From Cotesia glomerata (taxonomy: Eukaryota > Arthropoda > Insecta > Hymenoptera > Braconidae): DNA of 64,000 nt. The DNA lies in assembly GCF_020080835.1 (NCBI RefSeq), contig NC_058166.1, positions 7,202,000-7,265,999 of the forward strand. Direction: 5' to 3'. Below, piece after piece: positions 50,699-62,429 of the stretch. Position 1 is the stretch's first letter; each line of letters begins with the position of its first letter. The notes below the pieces were generated by a model. It searched no databases, had not been told where the DNA came from, and worked only from the letters and a program-made list of their open reading frames with translations. The position numbers were made by a program, and so were the translations under genes.

Positions 50699-52040
50699 TT
50701 ATATTAATACTAGCTAAAGTTACTCAGCCTCGCTCTGCTGGGCGCTTTATAGAATTGCATTTTTTAGATGCCTAGACTTGAAATTTAATATAGAGTATTG
50801 TTTCGACTTGCACAGATTCCAAATGAGTATTGAAAGTTTTAGTTAATGTCATTGCAAGTCTCATAAGTAAAGCTGAAGTCTGTCTAGCTTCAAAGTGCCG
50901 AAGAACTTTTTGTCATTTAAAATTTTCTCAGCGACATCAATTTTTCATAGAAAAATAAACTTAACATGTTTTTTTACATACCAGCAATGTTGGAAAATGC
51001 ATGCATTCATTTTAATCAGTAACATTCCCTCGATCCCGTAATAAGAACAATTTATAAGGTTATGTAATCAGCAAAAATAACATGTATGTAAAATTCTAAG
51101 TTCGTTGACCGAATTACTACATACTCTAATGTTAAGGTTTGGAAAGCTTACAATAACTTTTTCCCATGGCAAAGAGGTGGTTGTTGCAAGGAAATTTTTA
51201 ACAGGTGCAATTGAAGCTCAATAGACAGGGTCTAAATTTTATGTTTCAAAAAGTCCTAGTTGATAAACAACCATGTTTTCAGTAGATTTCATAGATATCT
51301 AACTATTTTAATTCTTGAAACCAATTTTACCATAACCAAACATACGATCAGCATATAAATATAAATTTTCAACACTTAGTTCACCAGACATAATTAGCTT
51401 CTTTCTTTAACTTTTTTTAAATGACGTGAAATCAATCAAATATTAAGGTTATGTAATAAAAACAAAAGATAATCGTATTAAAAACAAATGAATGAAAAAT
51501 GAGTCTTTTGTTTTTATTAGCGGGAAAAAATGTATATAAAAAATTAATCGTAAAAAATGAGAAAAGGGTTGATAAAATCCAAAAATAAGTAGCCTATAAC
51601 CATATATGAAAAATTCTGCGTCGAAAGGTAGCAGTCCCATCCCGATAGCTTCAGTAGTTTTGACGTCAACTTTTATCAAAGGAACCCTATTTCGTTATAA
51701 ATGTATATTTTTCCACCCACGCATTCGCCCACGCGTAGGTATATATGGAACTAAATTCTCAAAAAGTAACGTATTAAAATTATTTCCTTTTATGCCGATA
51801 AAAAACAAATAAATTGAAGAAAAATGCTCGTCTTTTTGTTTTCATGGGCGGGAAAAATGTTTATCTAAGTTAAATAGAAATAAAAATAGTGAAGGATTGA
51901 TGGAATTTGAAAAATAAGTAGCCTATAACCATCTACAATTCATTCCGCGTCGAATGGTCCTAGTCCCATGTCAATATGTTCAGTAGTTTTTGCGTGATTG
52001 ACGGTCTACGAAACCCACTTTCCCTATCTATATATAGATA
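50699..52040 (+). repeat. Interspersed repeat (non-autonomous), with an internal ~335-bp duplicated unit
   Basis: Starts tactagctaaagttactcagcc and ends tatctatatatagat. It contains two diverged copies of a block with gcgggaaaaaatg, aaaataagtagcctataacca, cgtcgaa(a/t)ggt, agtcccat and cagtagtttt (51494-51680 and 51830-52005). The wording (tactagct..., ...cctata..., cagtagttttTGCGTGATTGACGG) is like the widespread non-autonomous repeats that read 'tactagctnnnccc...gttcagtggttt...gcgtgaaagagtaac' in insects. No protein is encoded. Confidence 0.5.
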
Positions 52041-52159
52041 ATTATAATTATTAATGATAATTAATATAAAATTAATATTAAATTTAACATTAAAATTATT
52101 AATACATAATAATCCTTATAAAAATAATGAAGCAATAATAATAATAATAATAATTTCAA
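52041..52159. repeat. AT-rich end of contig with AAT microsatellite
   Basis: ATTA-rich with (AAT)n at about 52133-52153, reaching the gap. Confidence 0.6.
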
Positions 52160-52259
52160 NNNNNNNNNNNNNNNNNNNNNNNNNNNNNNNNNNNNNNNNN
52201 NNNNNNNNNNNNNNNNNNNNNNNNNNNNNNNNNNNNNNNNNNNNNNNNNNNNNNNNNNN
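52160..52259. other. Assembly gap (100 N)
   Basis: 100 N placeholder. The gene on the right (minus strand) runs into it. Confidence 0.95.
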
Positions 52260-53698
52260 AAATCGAGACTTACTACAAACTCTCCATCATCAACAGATTC
52301 TTTTTGTTTGGAGAAATAAGACGCTTGAGACTTAGCCACAAAATCATGCTTTAACAGCTCGGTCCATTTATTTCTCAACTCAGCCAAAAAATCATCCTTT
52401 GAATACGTAGCTTCAACAATTTCAGTCCTGCAAAATTTTAAAAGAATGTATTAGATAATAAGCTGTGCATACAAATCAATCATTAGACTAATTGATAAAA
52501 TTAAATTATTTATGTTGAACCCTTTTCCTTACCTGTCCTTTTCCTTACCTTTTCCTTACCTGTCGGTACTTTTCCATTGACTGAACGATATGTCTTTTAT
52601 CTCGTGGCTTTCAATTAATAATTTTAACTTATCAATAACAGCATTAACTTCTGAACACTTTTTACAGGTTGAAAAAAAAACATGATGATGTAGGTTGTGC
52701 GCAAACAGAGCTTTGAATCAAGTCATTGGAACTTTCAGTAAAATCAACACCTTTTTTTTCAGTTCATTTTTTAATCCATGTAATTGTAATTTTACATTTT
52801 GGTGAATTTTGCATACACATACATTATGTGTTCCACTTTTTCCAGCAGAAATACATTGCCTCGGTCTTAAAGTTTGAAATTTAGTCTGCCCAATTTTTTC
52901 ATCAGGAAATTTTTCTTTAAATTTTTTATATAAATCATGTATGTTAAATAGTAAGAGTCTCTTTTGTTTCTGTGTTTTTTTACCATTTTCCATAACCGTA
53001 ACATAATCTTTCATTCCGGGCATCACACGGCTAGCATGATCTGATAAATAAAAATTTTTCACGCGATCAAGTGTTGAATTGTCCAGACCTTTACCTTTTT
53101 TAGAGTCAGGCTGTGACGCAAATCCTGAATTTTTTCTAATATTTTTATCAGCTTGTACCATTCTCTTTGACACTTTGAACTCACGTCGTATCATTTTGAT
53201 AGACCAATCCAGCGGAAGAGTAGTCAAAACTTGGATTTTCTCGGATCTACTAGTTTTTTTATCAAAAGCAGACTTGAAATTATTTAAAAGAACGTCCCTA
53301 GAGTTATTACCATTAATATCATTACCAGTTAATTTTTTTACAAAAGTTAAAATAGCTTTCTGACACTCAACAACACTTGACACTCGTCTTAATTTTATCG
53401 GTGGTTCACCAACTTCCGACAGCAATTTATTAACATTTTCAATTTTCAATTGATTGCCAATAGCATCACACTCAAAAGTCGGACCTTTCTTATCATCATC
53501 TGTAATTTCATCTACTTCTGGCTCAGTCGTATCAACAATTGAATTATTATTTACAGGTTTATGGCATGTATTCTTCCATATCGCAGGTTCGCGTCCCAGG
53601 TAAATTGCCCTCTCACAAGAATTGCACATATAATTTCCTATAAAGGCTTTGAATTGGCAAGCACGATTAGCTGTAATTAAAACTAATTTTTTAATCAC
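52260..53698 (-). pseudogene. Member of an uncharacterised multicopy arthropod family, possibly transposase-related
   Basis: 53698-52718 (326 codons): CNSCERAIYLGRE near the N-terminus, WSIKMIRREFKVSKRMVQ, FYLSDHASRVMPGMKDYV, KKTQKQKRLLLFNIHDLY, and KIGQTKFQTLRPRQC followed by GTHNVCVCKIHQNVKLQL. Then, after a frame change at a poly-T tract near 52750, Cys-containing CKKCSEVNAVIDKL, FSQWKST, a donor-like GTAAGG near 52555, and 52387-52260 (HDFVAKSQASYFSKQKESV then GEFVVSLD) into the gap. This motif set is found in many copies in arthropod and cnidarian genomes (memory of the family). The D of SLD may start a DDE-like core, unproven. Confidence 0.6.
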
Positions 53699-54520
53699 AT
53701 AATTGTGATTTTTTTAATTTAACGGATTGCAACACTTATTCACTCGGCCCATTTTAAATCACAGAAAATATTATTATTACAATTAAAAATTATAATACTA
53801 AAATATTAACTGAAAAAACACAACTTAACAACACTTCAGCTTTTATTTTTAATAATTATTTCATGCTTTGTGTATAAACTTATGTCACGAATAGACAGGA
53901 ATGATTTCTAAAATGATTTTGTTATTTACTCGGATACACGAAAAACAAATGAAAATCGTAACGGAGCGGTTTTTCTTTTGTTAACTAAAGATGGAGTGTT
54001 GACTAGAAAATTCAAAAATAATAATTTACTGAATGACCTAAAAAAGTGAATACAGACCATAACAGTTTTAAGAATTTTTAATTGATTATTTATTTTTGTT
54101 TACGCTGTTTGGTAAAAATAATAAAAAAATTTGATTATATTCTTTATGATATTGTTAACAAAAAATAAAATTTTATTGATAATAATTATAATAATATAAC
54201 GTAAATAATAATAAAATTTGTTTTATAATGCTATTTTGTATTGTTATTTTAAATTATCACTGATAAAAGCTTCAATGCAGTACGAGACGCTCGGTAGCGC
54301 GGCGCTTCCACAGCGCTCGGCGGCTGGCGCGCTGTCATAAATAAATTCATTTTGTTTCAACTAATGGCGAGCAGTGAAATTTTCTTCCGGAATCTTAAAC
54401 TTAAGTGAATAAAGCATGTGACCGATGAAAAAAAAATGCATTTTTTTACCAAGAAATGAGTTAAATTTTCATTTGTTAAATTAAAAGTTAGTTAACAATA
54501 CGAAAATAAACAAGTAATCT
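53699..54520. other. AT-rich stretch with one GC-rich patch
   Basis: Mostly AT-rich and empty. At 54275-54340 a GC-rich patch (gagacgctcggtagcgcggcgcttcc...) stands out; it lies upstream of the minus-strand gene and could be its promoter or an element end. Nothing else is recognised. Confidence 0.4.
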
Positions 54521-54533
54521 TAAGTCGTTAATA
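54521..54533. repeat. LINE target-site duplication, left (13 bp)
   Basis: TAAGTCGTTAATA, repeated exactly at 60293-60305. Confidence 0.85.
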
Positions 54534-54937
54534 CTCGGGATATCCTAACCCTATAGACGGGTGCGGATATCATGGTTGAGTGCCGACCGGGCGTGTCCCC
54601 GGGTGGCGGATAGGGGGGCTGTGGGCCTGTTTGGAGAAACCTGGACCCCTTACAACAGAGGACAGGGATCTCTAATCAGATCCCGGCCAGCAGAGGCCGA
54701 AGGAAGCACAACCAGTGTAAAACCTGGCTTTGGGCGACCTCGACCCTGCCGCGGACCAACTCCCCCAAGCTAAGGTGGGAGCCATCGTGCCGATGGCTGT
54801 ATGGTACTAGGGTTATAGTGCCGCAAACGATGCCCTTGGGGCAACAGGCGCAACCCCATTGTATTTATGCGCCTTCCGCTGGCATGCCAGGCTCTGTTAG
54901 CGGTGACCTTTAGTTCCTGGAGACTCGTGGGACCAAA
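54534..54937 (+). promoter_or_regulatory. 5' UTR of the I-like LINE
   Basis: Begins ctcgggatatcctaaccctatagacggg, GC-rich, no ATG-led frame of note except a short one at 54561. In LINEs of this type the internal polymerase II promoter lies in the first ~150 bases; an Inr-like start or DPE was not identified with confidence. Confidence 0.5.
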
Positions 54938-56455
54938 ATGGACAACACAGTAAAAAACCCCAACGGACTGGGGGACTCTGCGGAGAACCCCAGTCCTTCC
55001 ATGAAAATGGACATCGTGGAGGAGGCACAGGGCTCAGCAAATGCCGGGCACAGTGACTCCTCCAAAGATATCATGAAGGAGGCACAGGGCTCGACAAATG
55101 CCGGGCACAGTGACTCCTCCAAAGATGATGAAGACTCCTCCAAAGATGATGGAAGGAAGAGGAACCGCAGTGGTGCTGCAAAGAGACGGGCCCGAAGAGC
55201 CAAACTGGCCCTAGGGACCCAGGCTCTGGAGCAAAACTGCGGGACTACTCCTCCCACCATCTCCGTGGCCAAAGTGGAGGAGGACCCCAAGGGAAAAAAC
55301 AATAAAAGGCCTAGACCCGAGGGGAACACTCCACCAGAGGCTAAGAGTTTGGCCAAAAAGGGCAAAATAGCCCACAGGTCGAGCGGCTTCAGTGACGCCG
55401 TACGGGCGAGCAGGAAGGTGGCAATAACACCTTCTGGCTACCCTGAGGTGCTACTGAGCCAAGAGACCAGCGACCTGGTAACGCAGGCACTCGTTGGAGC
55501 GCTGGATGCTGTCCCCACAGGTCAAGCAGTCTCGTGCTTCGAGGGATGCCGGTGGGAACAGGGAGTGCTGTGGGTGACTTGCACCGACGAAGACTCCAAT
55601 AAGTGGGTCTTAAGGACAGTCCCAGCTCTCAGGGCTAGGGAGGGTCTCGTTCTCCAAGTGTTGGAGAGGGAAGCTCTTCCTCGGCTCAGGAAGCTGACGG
55701 CGGTCCTGGGAACCAACGAAGAGAGCGGAGTCATTATGAGAAGACTCGCTCGCCAAAACCCTGGACTCAACACTGAATTGTGGAGAATCTGGGACAGACG
55801 AACGGTCGGCAAGACCGTTCACCTGGTTCTGGGGGTGGACCAGAAGTCACTGGCGACACTCTCGGGGTGCAATTACTCACCCCACTTCGGATTGGGTAGG
55901 GCTCGCTTTTACGAGGCCCAATCCAAATCCGGAGGGGGGAAAGAGAGTGCTGCCGGGGCTACTGAGCCCACACCCAAAACCGAGCCTCCCAAGGGAGGAC
56001 TGTCGACGGGAGAGGTCGAGCCGGCCAAGGCTTCGGATGCCAAGGGCGGCTCGATCCCTCCAGAGGGACGAAGGACTTCGGTCGCTGCCACCCCGCTGGA
56101 GAGCCGAGAGGCCTCCCGTGGAGAGGCACAAGCGACGAGACCGGGTCCTTCTTCCCTAACGACGATGCAGGGCATAGGGTCCCTTCTGAAGCCTGCGCGT
56201 CTCCTAATTAGGAGTGCCTCCGAAGAAGATGGAACGATCCCCGAGGGACGTTCCAGCTCCAGAGGAAGGCCCACTAAAGCGGAGACGCTAGCTAAAGAAG
56301 GGGCCAAAGGGCTTAAGCTGGGTAAGCAATCTACCCTTGCTCAGGCCCTAGCCAAATGGGAGAAAGGGTCCGGCACATTGAAGGAACCAAACACCCAAGG
56401 CAAGAGAGATGAAGATGGGCATGAAAATGTCCCCATCCCCCTTGACACACCTTAA
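54938..56455 (+). CDS. LINE ORF1 (gag-like, possible DUF4780)
   Basis: 505 residues from ATG 54938 in a good context (ccaaaATGG). The N-terminus has a 19-residue tandem repeat (EAQGSANAGHSDSSKD / EAQGSTNAGHSDSSKD) and a basic stretch (RKRNRSGAAKRRARRAKL). The middle (~170-330) has GCRWEQGVLWVTCTDEDSNK and LNTELWRIWDRR with VHLVLGVDQKSL, like the DUF4780 region of insect LINE ORF1 proteins (family from memory). The C-terminus is Ser/Pro/Gly-rich and low-complexity. No zinc knuckle. Likely RNA-binding particle protein. Intact. Confidence 0.8.
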   Translation: MDNTVKNPNGLGDSAENPSPSMKMDIVEEAQGSANAGHSDSSKDIMKEAQGSTNAGHSDSSKDDEDSSKDDGRKRNRSGAAKRRARRAKLALGTQALEQNCGTTPPTISVAKVEEDPKGKNNKRPRPEGNTPPEAKSLAKKGKIAHRSSGFSDAVRASRKVAITPSGYPEVLLSQETSDLVTQALVGALDAVPTGQAVSCFEGCRWEQGVLWVTCTDEDSNKWVLRTVPALRAREGLVLQVLEREALPRLRKLTAVLGTNEESGVIMRRLARQNPGLNTELWRIWDRRTVGKTVHLVLGVDQKSLATLSGCNYSPHFGLGRARFYEAQSKSGGGKESAAGATEPTPKTEPPKGGLSTGEVEPAKASDAKGGSIPPEGRRTSVAATPLESREASRGEAQATRPGPSSLTTMQGIGSLLKPARLLIRSASEEDGTIPEGRSSSRGRPTKAETLAKEGAKGLKLGKQSTLAQALAKWEKGSGTLKEPNTQGKRDEDGHENVPIPLDTP

Positions 56456-59400
56456 CTCCAACCTTCCCCCACATTCCCACCTCCCTCTTCCCGCAAATTC
56501 GCGAAGACCGTCAGCAATGCAGCAACTACAGCTGCAGGGCAGACGACGTTTTCGCAAATTAACTTACAGCACTGCAAAGCGGCATCTGCTTTACTTAGCA
56601 GAGACCTAGCAGTGAGGCACACAGATGTATCCCTGATACAAGAACCCTGGACGTACAAAGGGCAAGTATTAGGGATAGAACTGAAAGGTGGCAGTCTGGT
56701 CTATGGTGAATCAGAGCAGGGGCCTAGGGCCTGTATCTTCATAAACAGGAAGCATACAGCGCTCAAGTTGCACCAGTTCTGCACCAGAGACCTGGCTGTT
56801 GCCTCAATAAAAATTCCCATATGAGAAACTAAGGCGGATATCATAATAGGATCTGCCTATCTCCCCTATGAAGATACGACAGTGCCCACTGAGGAGGTCA
56901 TTAGACTGGTGGAGCACTGCAAAGTCAATGATCTGCCACTCATTGTGGGGTGTGACGCAAACGCACATCACATAGTGTGGGGCAGCTCAGACATTAATAG
57001 AAGAGGCTCAGCATTGCTGGAGTACCTCTCAACCACAGGCTTGGAAATCCTGAATGAAGGATCCAAACCTACCTTTGTCACTTCTCGAAGGCAAGAAGTG
57101 ATCGATTTAACACTGGGCTCTCGAAGGATAGCACAGGAAATCAGAGGCTGGGAAGTCAGCAAAGAGGATTCTCTTTCTGACCACAGACAGATAAACTTTT
57201 TAGTGAGAGGCAACAATAGCAACGGAACTCAGGACACTTATAGGAACCCCAAATCTGCGGACTGGCTCAAATATAAAAAAGAGCTAAGAAACAGATTGGG
57301 GAGACCTGTAAGAGGACTGAGGAACGTGCCAAGGATTGAGCAAGTGGCCGAACACTTGCAACAAGCCATTGTTCAGTCCTATGAGATTGCCTGCCCACTA
57401 AAAGTTAGGAAAAGCAACAAACGGGTGACATGGTGGAATGCAAAGCTGAATAAGCTTCGCACCCTGTCCAGAAAGTTGCTGAATAAGGCCATCAAGACAA
57501 AAACGGACCAAGACTGGGCAGACTATAAAGCTGCCCAAAAACTGTATAAAAAACATATCAAGGTCTCAAAACTAGACGCCTGGAGGAGATTCTGCGGAGA
57601 GCTGGAGGACTTACCACTGGTGGCCCGCCTACGCAGAATCTTTACTTCAGGACCTAAAACAAAACTCGGTGTCCTCACCCTACAAGATGGTAGAGTGACT
57701 GAAAACAACGAGGAAACATTAGCGCACCTCTGCGAGGTTCATTTTCCTGGCTCGGAACTCATGGAACTGGAACAGGAAGAAGCCTCAGAGAATGCGATAA
57801 TAAAAGCAGTCACGAAACTAGGAGACTGGAGCACAGCCGTCAGAGTGATAACACCTGATAGAATAAGGTGGGCAATTGGAAACTTTGAAAGGTTCAAGAG
57901 CCCAGGGGTGGATGGGATCTTCCCGGCTCTCCTGCAGGAGGGAAGAGAAATCCTCATCAAACACCTAACTAGACTTTTTAGGGCCTGCCTGGCCCTAAGC
58001 TACATACCGAAGGCTTGGCGTGAGGTCAGGGTTGTCTTTATACCAAAACATGGCAAAAGCAGCTATGACCTGGCCAAGTCCTTCAGACCTATTAGCCTAA
58101 CATCGTTTCTCCTCAAGACATTGGAAAGACTGTCGGATAGGCACATAAGAGATAATGCACTAAACGACACGCCGGTGCATTATACACAGCACGCATACCA
58201 GGCAGGCAGATCCGTCGAAACGGCCCTACATGATGTGGTTACCTACATTGAAAGGGCCTTTCGAGGGAAGGAATCGGTCCTGGGAGTGTTTATAGATATA
58301 GAAGGGGCGTTTGACAATACCCCCTTCGAATCAATATGCGAGGCTACAGAGCTCTTCGGGGTAGAGAAATCTATCACCGGTTGGGCTCATTTTATGCTTC
58401 GCACAAGAATAGTGACTGCCGGACTCAGTGACACTAGAGTCCGGGCCCGTGTGAGAAGGGGCTGCCCACAAGGTGGGGTTACCTCCCCTCTCATGTGGAT
58501 CCTGGTCATCAATGAGCTCCTAGTGGCACTAGAAAACCTAGGAGTATATGCTGTAGGCTACGCCGATGACGTCGCACTGATGATTAAAGGCTCAAGCCCG
58601 ACGGAGATGAGATGGAGAACACAACGTGCTCTAGATCTCATACAGAAATGGTGCATAGGAAAATCTCTAAGGGTTAACCCCAACAAAACAGAGATGGTAC
58701 TCTTCACCAAAAGAAGGAAGCTGAAAATTACGGCTCCCTCTATCTTTGGCATGGAGCTTAAATTCTCAAAGGAGGTACGCTATTTAGGCGTAACTCTAGA
58801 CAGTAAGCTCACATGGAGAAGCCATATCGAGAAGCAGACCCAAAAAGCAACTGCCACTTTCTGGGCATGCAGAAGAATATTTGGCATAACATGGGGCCTG
58901 AAACCAAGACTGATCAAGTGGATTTACACGGCGATCTTGGTTCCACAGCTCACCTTTGCCTCTGTTGTATGGTGGCCTTCGCTTAAGAAGAACATCAACA
59001 TCAAGGCATTCCTAAAAGTCTACCGACTGTCGTTGCTAGGGATAACTGGGGCTCTAAGAATCACAGCTACCTTAGCAATGGGGGCGCTCCTGAACCTGGA
59101 GCCCCCGCATATCACTGCAGAAGCTCTTGCTATGAAAACAGCAATGAGATTGCTCTTTAACGGACACTGGAAAAGGGCTAGGACGGGACATGCAGCCATC
59201 CTAAGGGACAGGGGACTCGACAGATTCCTAACCCAAGGAGGAGACATGAGCCCTCGAAGCTACCACTTCAGACGTCAATATAAGGTCCTTATCCCAAGTA
59301 GGCAGGAATGGGACGAGGAAAACAAGAGCATCCTGTCCCCCATAGGGATAGTCTGGTATACGGACGGCTTAAAAACGGACAAAGGGGCAGGAGCTGGAAT

Positions 59401-60193
59401 TTATAGCAGTGGACCGAAAACAGAAATCTCTCTGCGGCTAGGGGACACTGCTTCGGTTTTCCAGACAGAGGTATACGCGATCTGGGCCTGTGTAGAGCAC
59501 ATTTCTAAGCTCAACCACAGGAACAAGCACGTGTACATCTGCAGCGATAGTTGCGCTGCGCTCAGGGCACTAGAACAAACTGAAGTGTCCTCGAGACTAG
59601 TGCGAAAATGCATAGACTCCCTAAATGAATTAGCAGAGTATAACAAAGTCAAACTACTGTGGGTACCGGGCCATAGCGGGAACGCAGGAAATGACAAAGC
59701 AAATGAGCTGGCGAAAGCGGGAGCTCGTAAAAGAGACCCTGAACCAGTAATCAGCATAGCGGTGCCTTTTAGTCTCATAAAGCAACACGCTTCCCTATGG
59801 ACTAATGACAAGTTTCAGGAAGTGTGGGCAGAGGCAAAAGGCATGATGCATACGAGGGCACTTTTTAAAGGACCCTCCAAGACATTAGGCTTGTTCTTGA
59901 TAGGGCTCGACAAGAAGCTGCTAAGGCTAACTGTCGGATATATCACAGGACACTGGCTAACCGGCAGGCATCTGAGACGCCTAGGCATCTCAGATCACTC
60001 GATGTGCCCCAGATGCCTATCGGAGGAGGAAACTCCTCTACATCTAATCCTCCATTGCAGAAAACTGGCAACAGCCCGAAAGGACATACTAGGATTCTGC
60101 GATGGAGAGTCTATTGATATACAGGAGATTGGCGTGGGACAGTTGCTTCACTTCTTGAAGCAGACAGGCCTGGCCAATCTCCAAGCTATATAA
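56456..60193 (+). pseudogene. LINE ORF2: endonuclease, reverse transcriptase, RNase H, zinc knuckle
   Basis: Same frame as ORF1 after its TAA (56453-56455), without an ATG before the endonuclease. Endonuclease: INLQHCKAA, VSLIQEPW (catalytic Glu), IVGCDANAHH and SDHRQI. A TGA at 56822-56824 interrupts it; from 56825 the frame is open to 60193. RT: FRPISLTSF, GVFIDIEGAFDN, RGCPQGGVTSP and GYADDVAL (YADD 58559-58570). RNase H (~59350-59740): WYTDGLKTDKGAG, TEVYAIWACVE, CSDSCAALRAL, VPGHSGNAGNDKANELAK. Knuckle CPRCLSEEETPLHLILHC. One nonsense codon from apparent integrity. Confidence 0.93.
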
Positions 60194-60292
60194 CGTAACC
60201 AACCTAGAAGGGCTGAGTACAATGGTCCAATAGGACTGAGTGCTTGGCTCAATGTCGGCTACAATATTCCCTCCCCCCCCTAATTCTAATTC

Positions 60293-60305
60293 TAAGTCGT
60301 TAATA
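60293..60305. repeat. LINE target-site duplication, right (13 bp)
   Basis: TAAGTCGTTAATA, exact copy of 54521-54533. Confidence 0.85.
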
Positions 60306-60559
60306 TATTCTCAAAGTATATACATTTGACCATGGATGCTGAAAATTTCATGAATTTATCTCTTACGGTTGATTTTTAATCCATTTTTTAATTAAAAGTT
60401 CTTAAAATTTTCATTGTAAAAAAAAATGTTGTTAAAATCAAAATTTTCAAAAATCGTTTAGGGGATCATTTTTCCATCATAAGTACTTATAAAAAATATA
60501 TATAGATTAAATTTTTATGATCAAGTGGTAAATGGGGGGTCCACTTGACGTGATCTTGC
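60306..60559. other. AT-rich flank, nothing recognised
   Basis: No frame or repeat of note until the periodic array starts at about 60560. Confidence 0.5.
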
Positions 60560-62340
60560 TCACTATGAAAATTAATTTTAGATTATAAATAATTTATTTT
60601 AACATAAGGAAATTGATTATATATTACAAAAATTGAATTTAAATTGTGAATAACTATTTTGATGTTATATATATTCACTGAGATTATAAATATTCTAGTT
60701 TAAATTATAAACATTAGATTTGAATTATTATAATTAATTATTATTATAAAAATTAATTTTTGATCATAAATAATAAATTTTAAATTATCTAGATCAATTT
60801 ATTATCATGAAAATTGACTTTAGACAATAAATAATTTATTTGATTTCATAAAAATTGATTAAAAATAATAAATAATTCATTTAAAATTTTGAAAATTAAT
60901 TTTCGATTATAAAAATGTAATTCTTAATTATAAATATGAATTTCTTATAATTAAAATCAATTTTATATAATAAAAATAAATTCTAGATCATAAATGATCA
61001 ATTTTAATTTATGGAAATTAATTTTTAATTAGAAATATAAATTTTTGGTTATAAATAATTGATCACAATATCTAAAAATTAATATCATCGAATCCATAAT
61101 CAATTTTTTATTTAAAAATTTACTTTAGATGATAAATAATTTTTTTTTTCTGTAAAAATTAATTTGAGATCATAAATAATCGATATTTATCTGTTCCATT
61201 CAATTTCATGATTTAACAATGTATTTTAGATTATCGATTATAAATTTCTAATTATAAAAATTAATTCGAGATCATAAATAATTGATTTTCATCATAAAAA
61301 TTGAATTTAGAATATGAATAATAAATTTTATGTTTTTTAAATTCATTTATTATAATATGATTGAACTTTAGAGAATAAATAATCGAATATTATATTTAAG
61401 AATTAATTTTAGTTCATAAAAATTTACTTCTAAATTATAAATATTCATTTTGCATCTTTGAAATCAATTTTATATTTTAAAAATCATTTATAGATCATAA
61501 ATAATTTATTATTATATCTAAAAATGAATAATATTAGATAAATCATCAAGTTTTTGTTTCAAAATGTATTTCAGATTATAATAAATTTGTTTTTCTTTGT
61601 AAAAATTAATTTCAGATCATATATAATCCATTTTGAGCTATTAAAATCAATTTTATAATTCAATAATGAATTTGAGATTTTTAAAGATGAATTTTTCTAA
61701 TATACGAATTAATTCTAGATTTTGAATTAATGATTTCGAATATAAAAATTGAATCTAGACCATAAATAATAGATTTTATGATTTTTAATTCTATTTATTA
61801 TTATAAAAATAATCTTTAGACAATGAATACTCAATTTTAATAATGGAAAAATAGATTTTATATAGTTAAAATTGAATTTGAATTATAAATAATTAATTTT
61901 GAATTATTAAAATAAATTTTTTATTATAAAAACTAATTCAAAATCATAAATACTTGATTTTGAATAATAAAAATTAGCTTCAGACTGTAAATTGATGATT
62001 TTATATAGTAATGATTGATTTTATATCATTGAAATTACTTTTTTACAATACAAATCAAATTTTAACTATAGAAATCAATTCTAGATGGAAGAAAATTCAA
62101 TTTCAAATAAAAAATTTATACTAGATTACATAAAAGTTAATAATATATAATAAATCGTTGGTTTTTCGTTTAATAATTAATTTGAGATGATAAATAATTG
62201 ATTTTTAATTATTAAAATCAATTTTAGAATATTATTAATTAATTTCCACTTATTTAAATTAATGCATTATTATAGCACTGAACTTTAGACTCTGAATAGT
62301 TGATTTCATATTATAAAATTGATTTTAGTTGGTAAATAAT
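60560..62340. repeat. Degenerate AT-rich periodic array
   Basis: About 1.8 kb built from variants of aaaattaattttagatcataaataattgatttta, alternating aaaattaatttt-like and ataaataattgat-like halves every ~25-40 bases. Units are too diverged for a firm count. It has no coding frame. It could be an old satellite or a matrix-attachment-like region. Confidence 0.65.
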
Positions 62341-62344
62341 CTAT

Positions 62345-62425
<81 letters not shown>
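62341..62425. repeat. TA microsatellite
   Basis: (TA)n with few interruptions, ending right at the LTR start. It may have been the insertion target. Confidence 0.9.

Positions 62426-62429
<4 letters not shown>

Larger units (their letters stand above)
54534..60292 (+). mobile_element. Full-length I-like LINE, 5.76 kb
   Basis: Flanked by a perfect 13-bp duplication. Order: GC-rich 5' UTR (404 bp), ORF1, ORF2 with endonuclease, reverse transcriptase, RNase H and a terminal zinc knuckle, short 3' UTR with a C run, and a tail ending taattctaattc instead of poly-A. RNase H plus a short repeat tail points to the I group. GC content is much higher than its surroundings. Apart from the ORF1/ORF2 stop, I see only one lesion (TGA at 56822), so insertion is recent. 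Confidence 0.92.

Noticed and set aside
51449..51812. Frames on both strands near 51.5 kb
   Set aside because: They lie in the duplicated non-coding interspersed repeat.
54910..55365. Minus-strand frames opposite LINE ORF1
   Set aside because: GC-rich shadow frames; ORF1 on plus has start context, domain pattern and position.
59401..59811. 136-codon minus-strand frame
   Set aside because: Antisense of the RNase H domain of ORF2.
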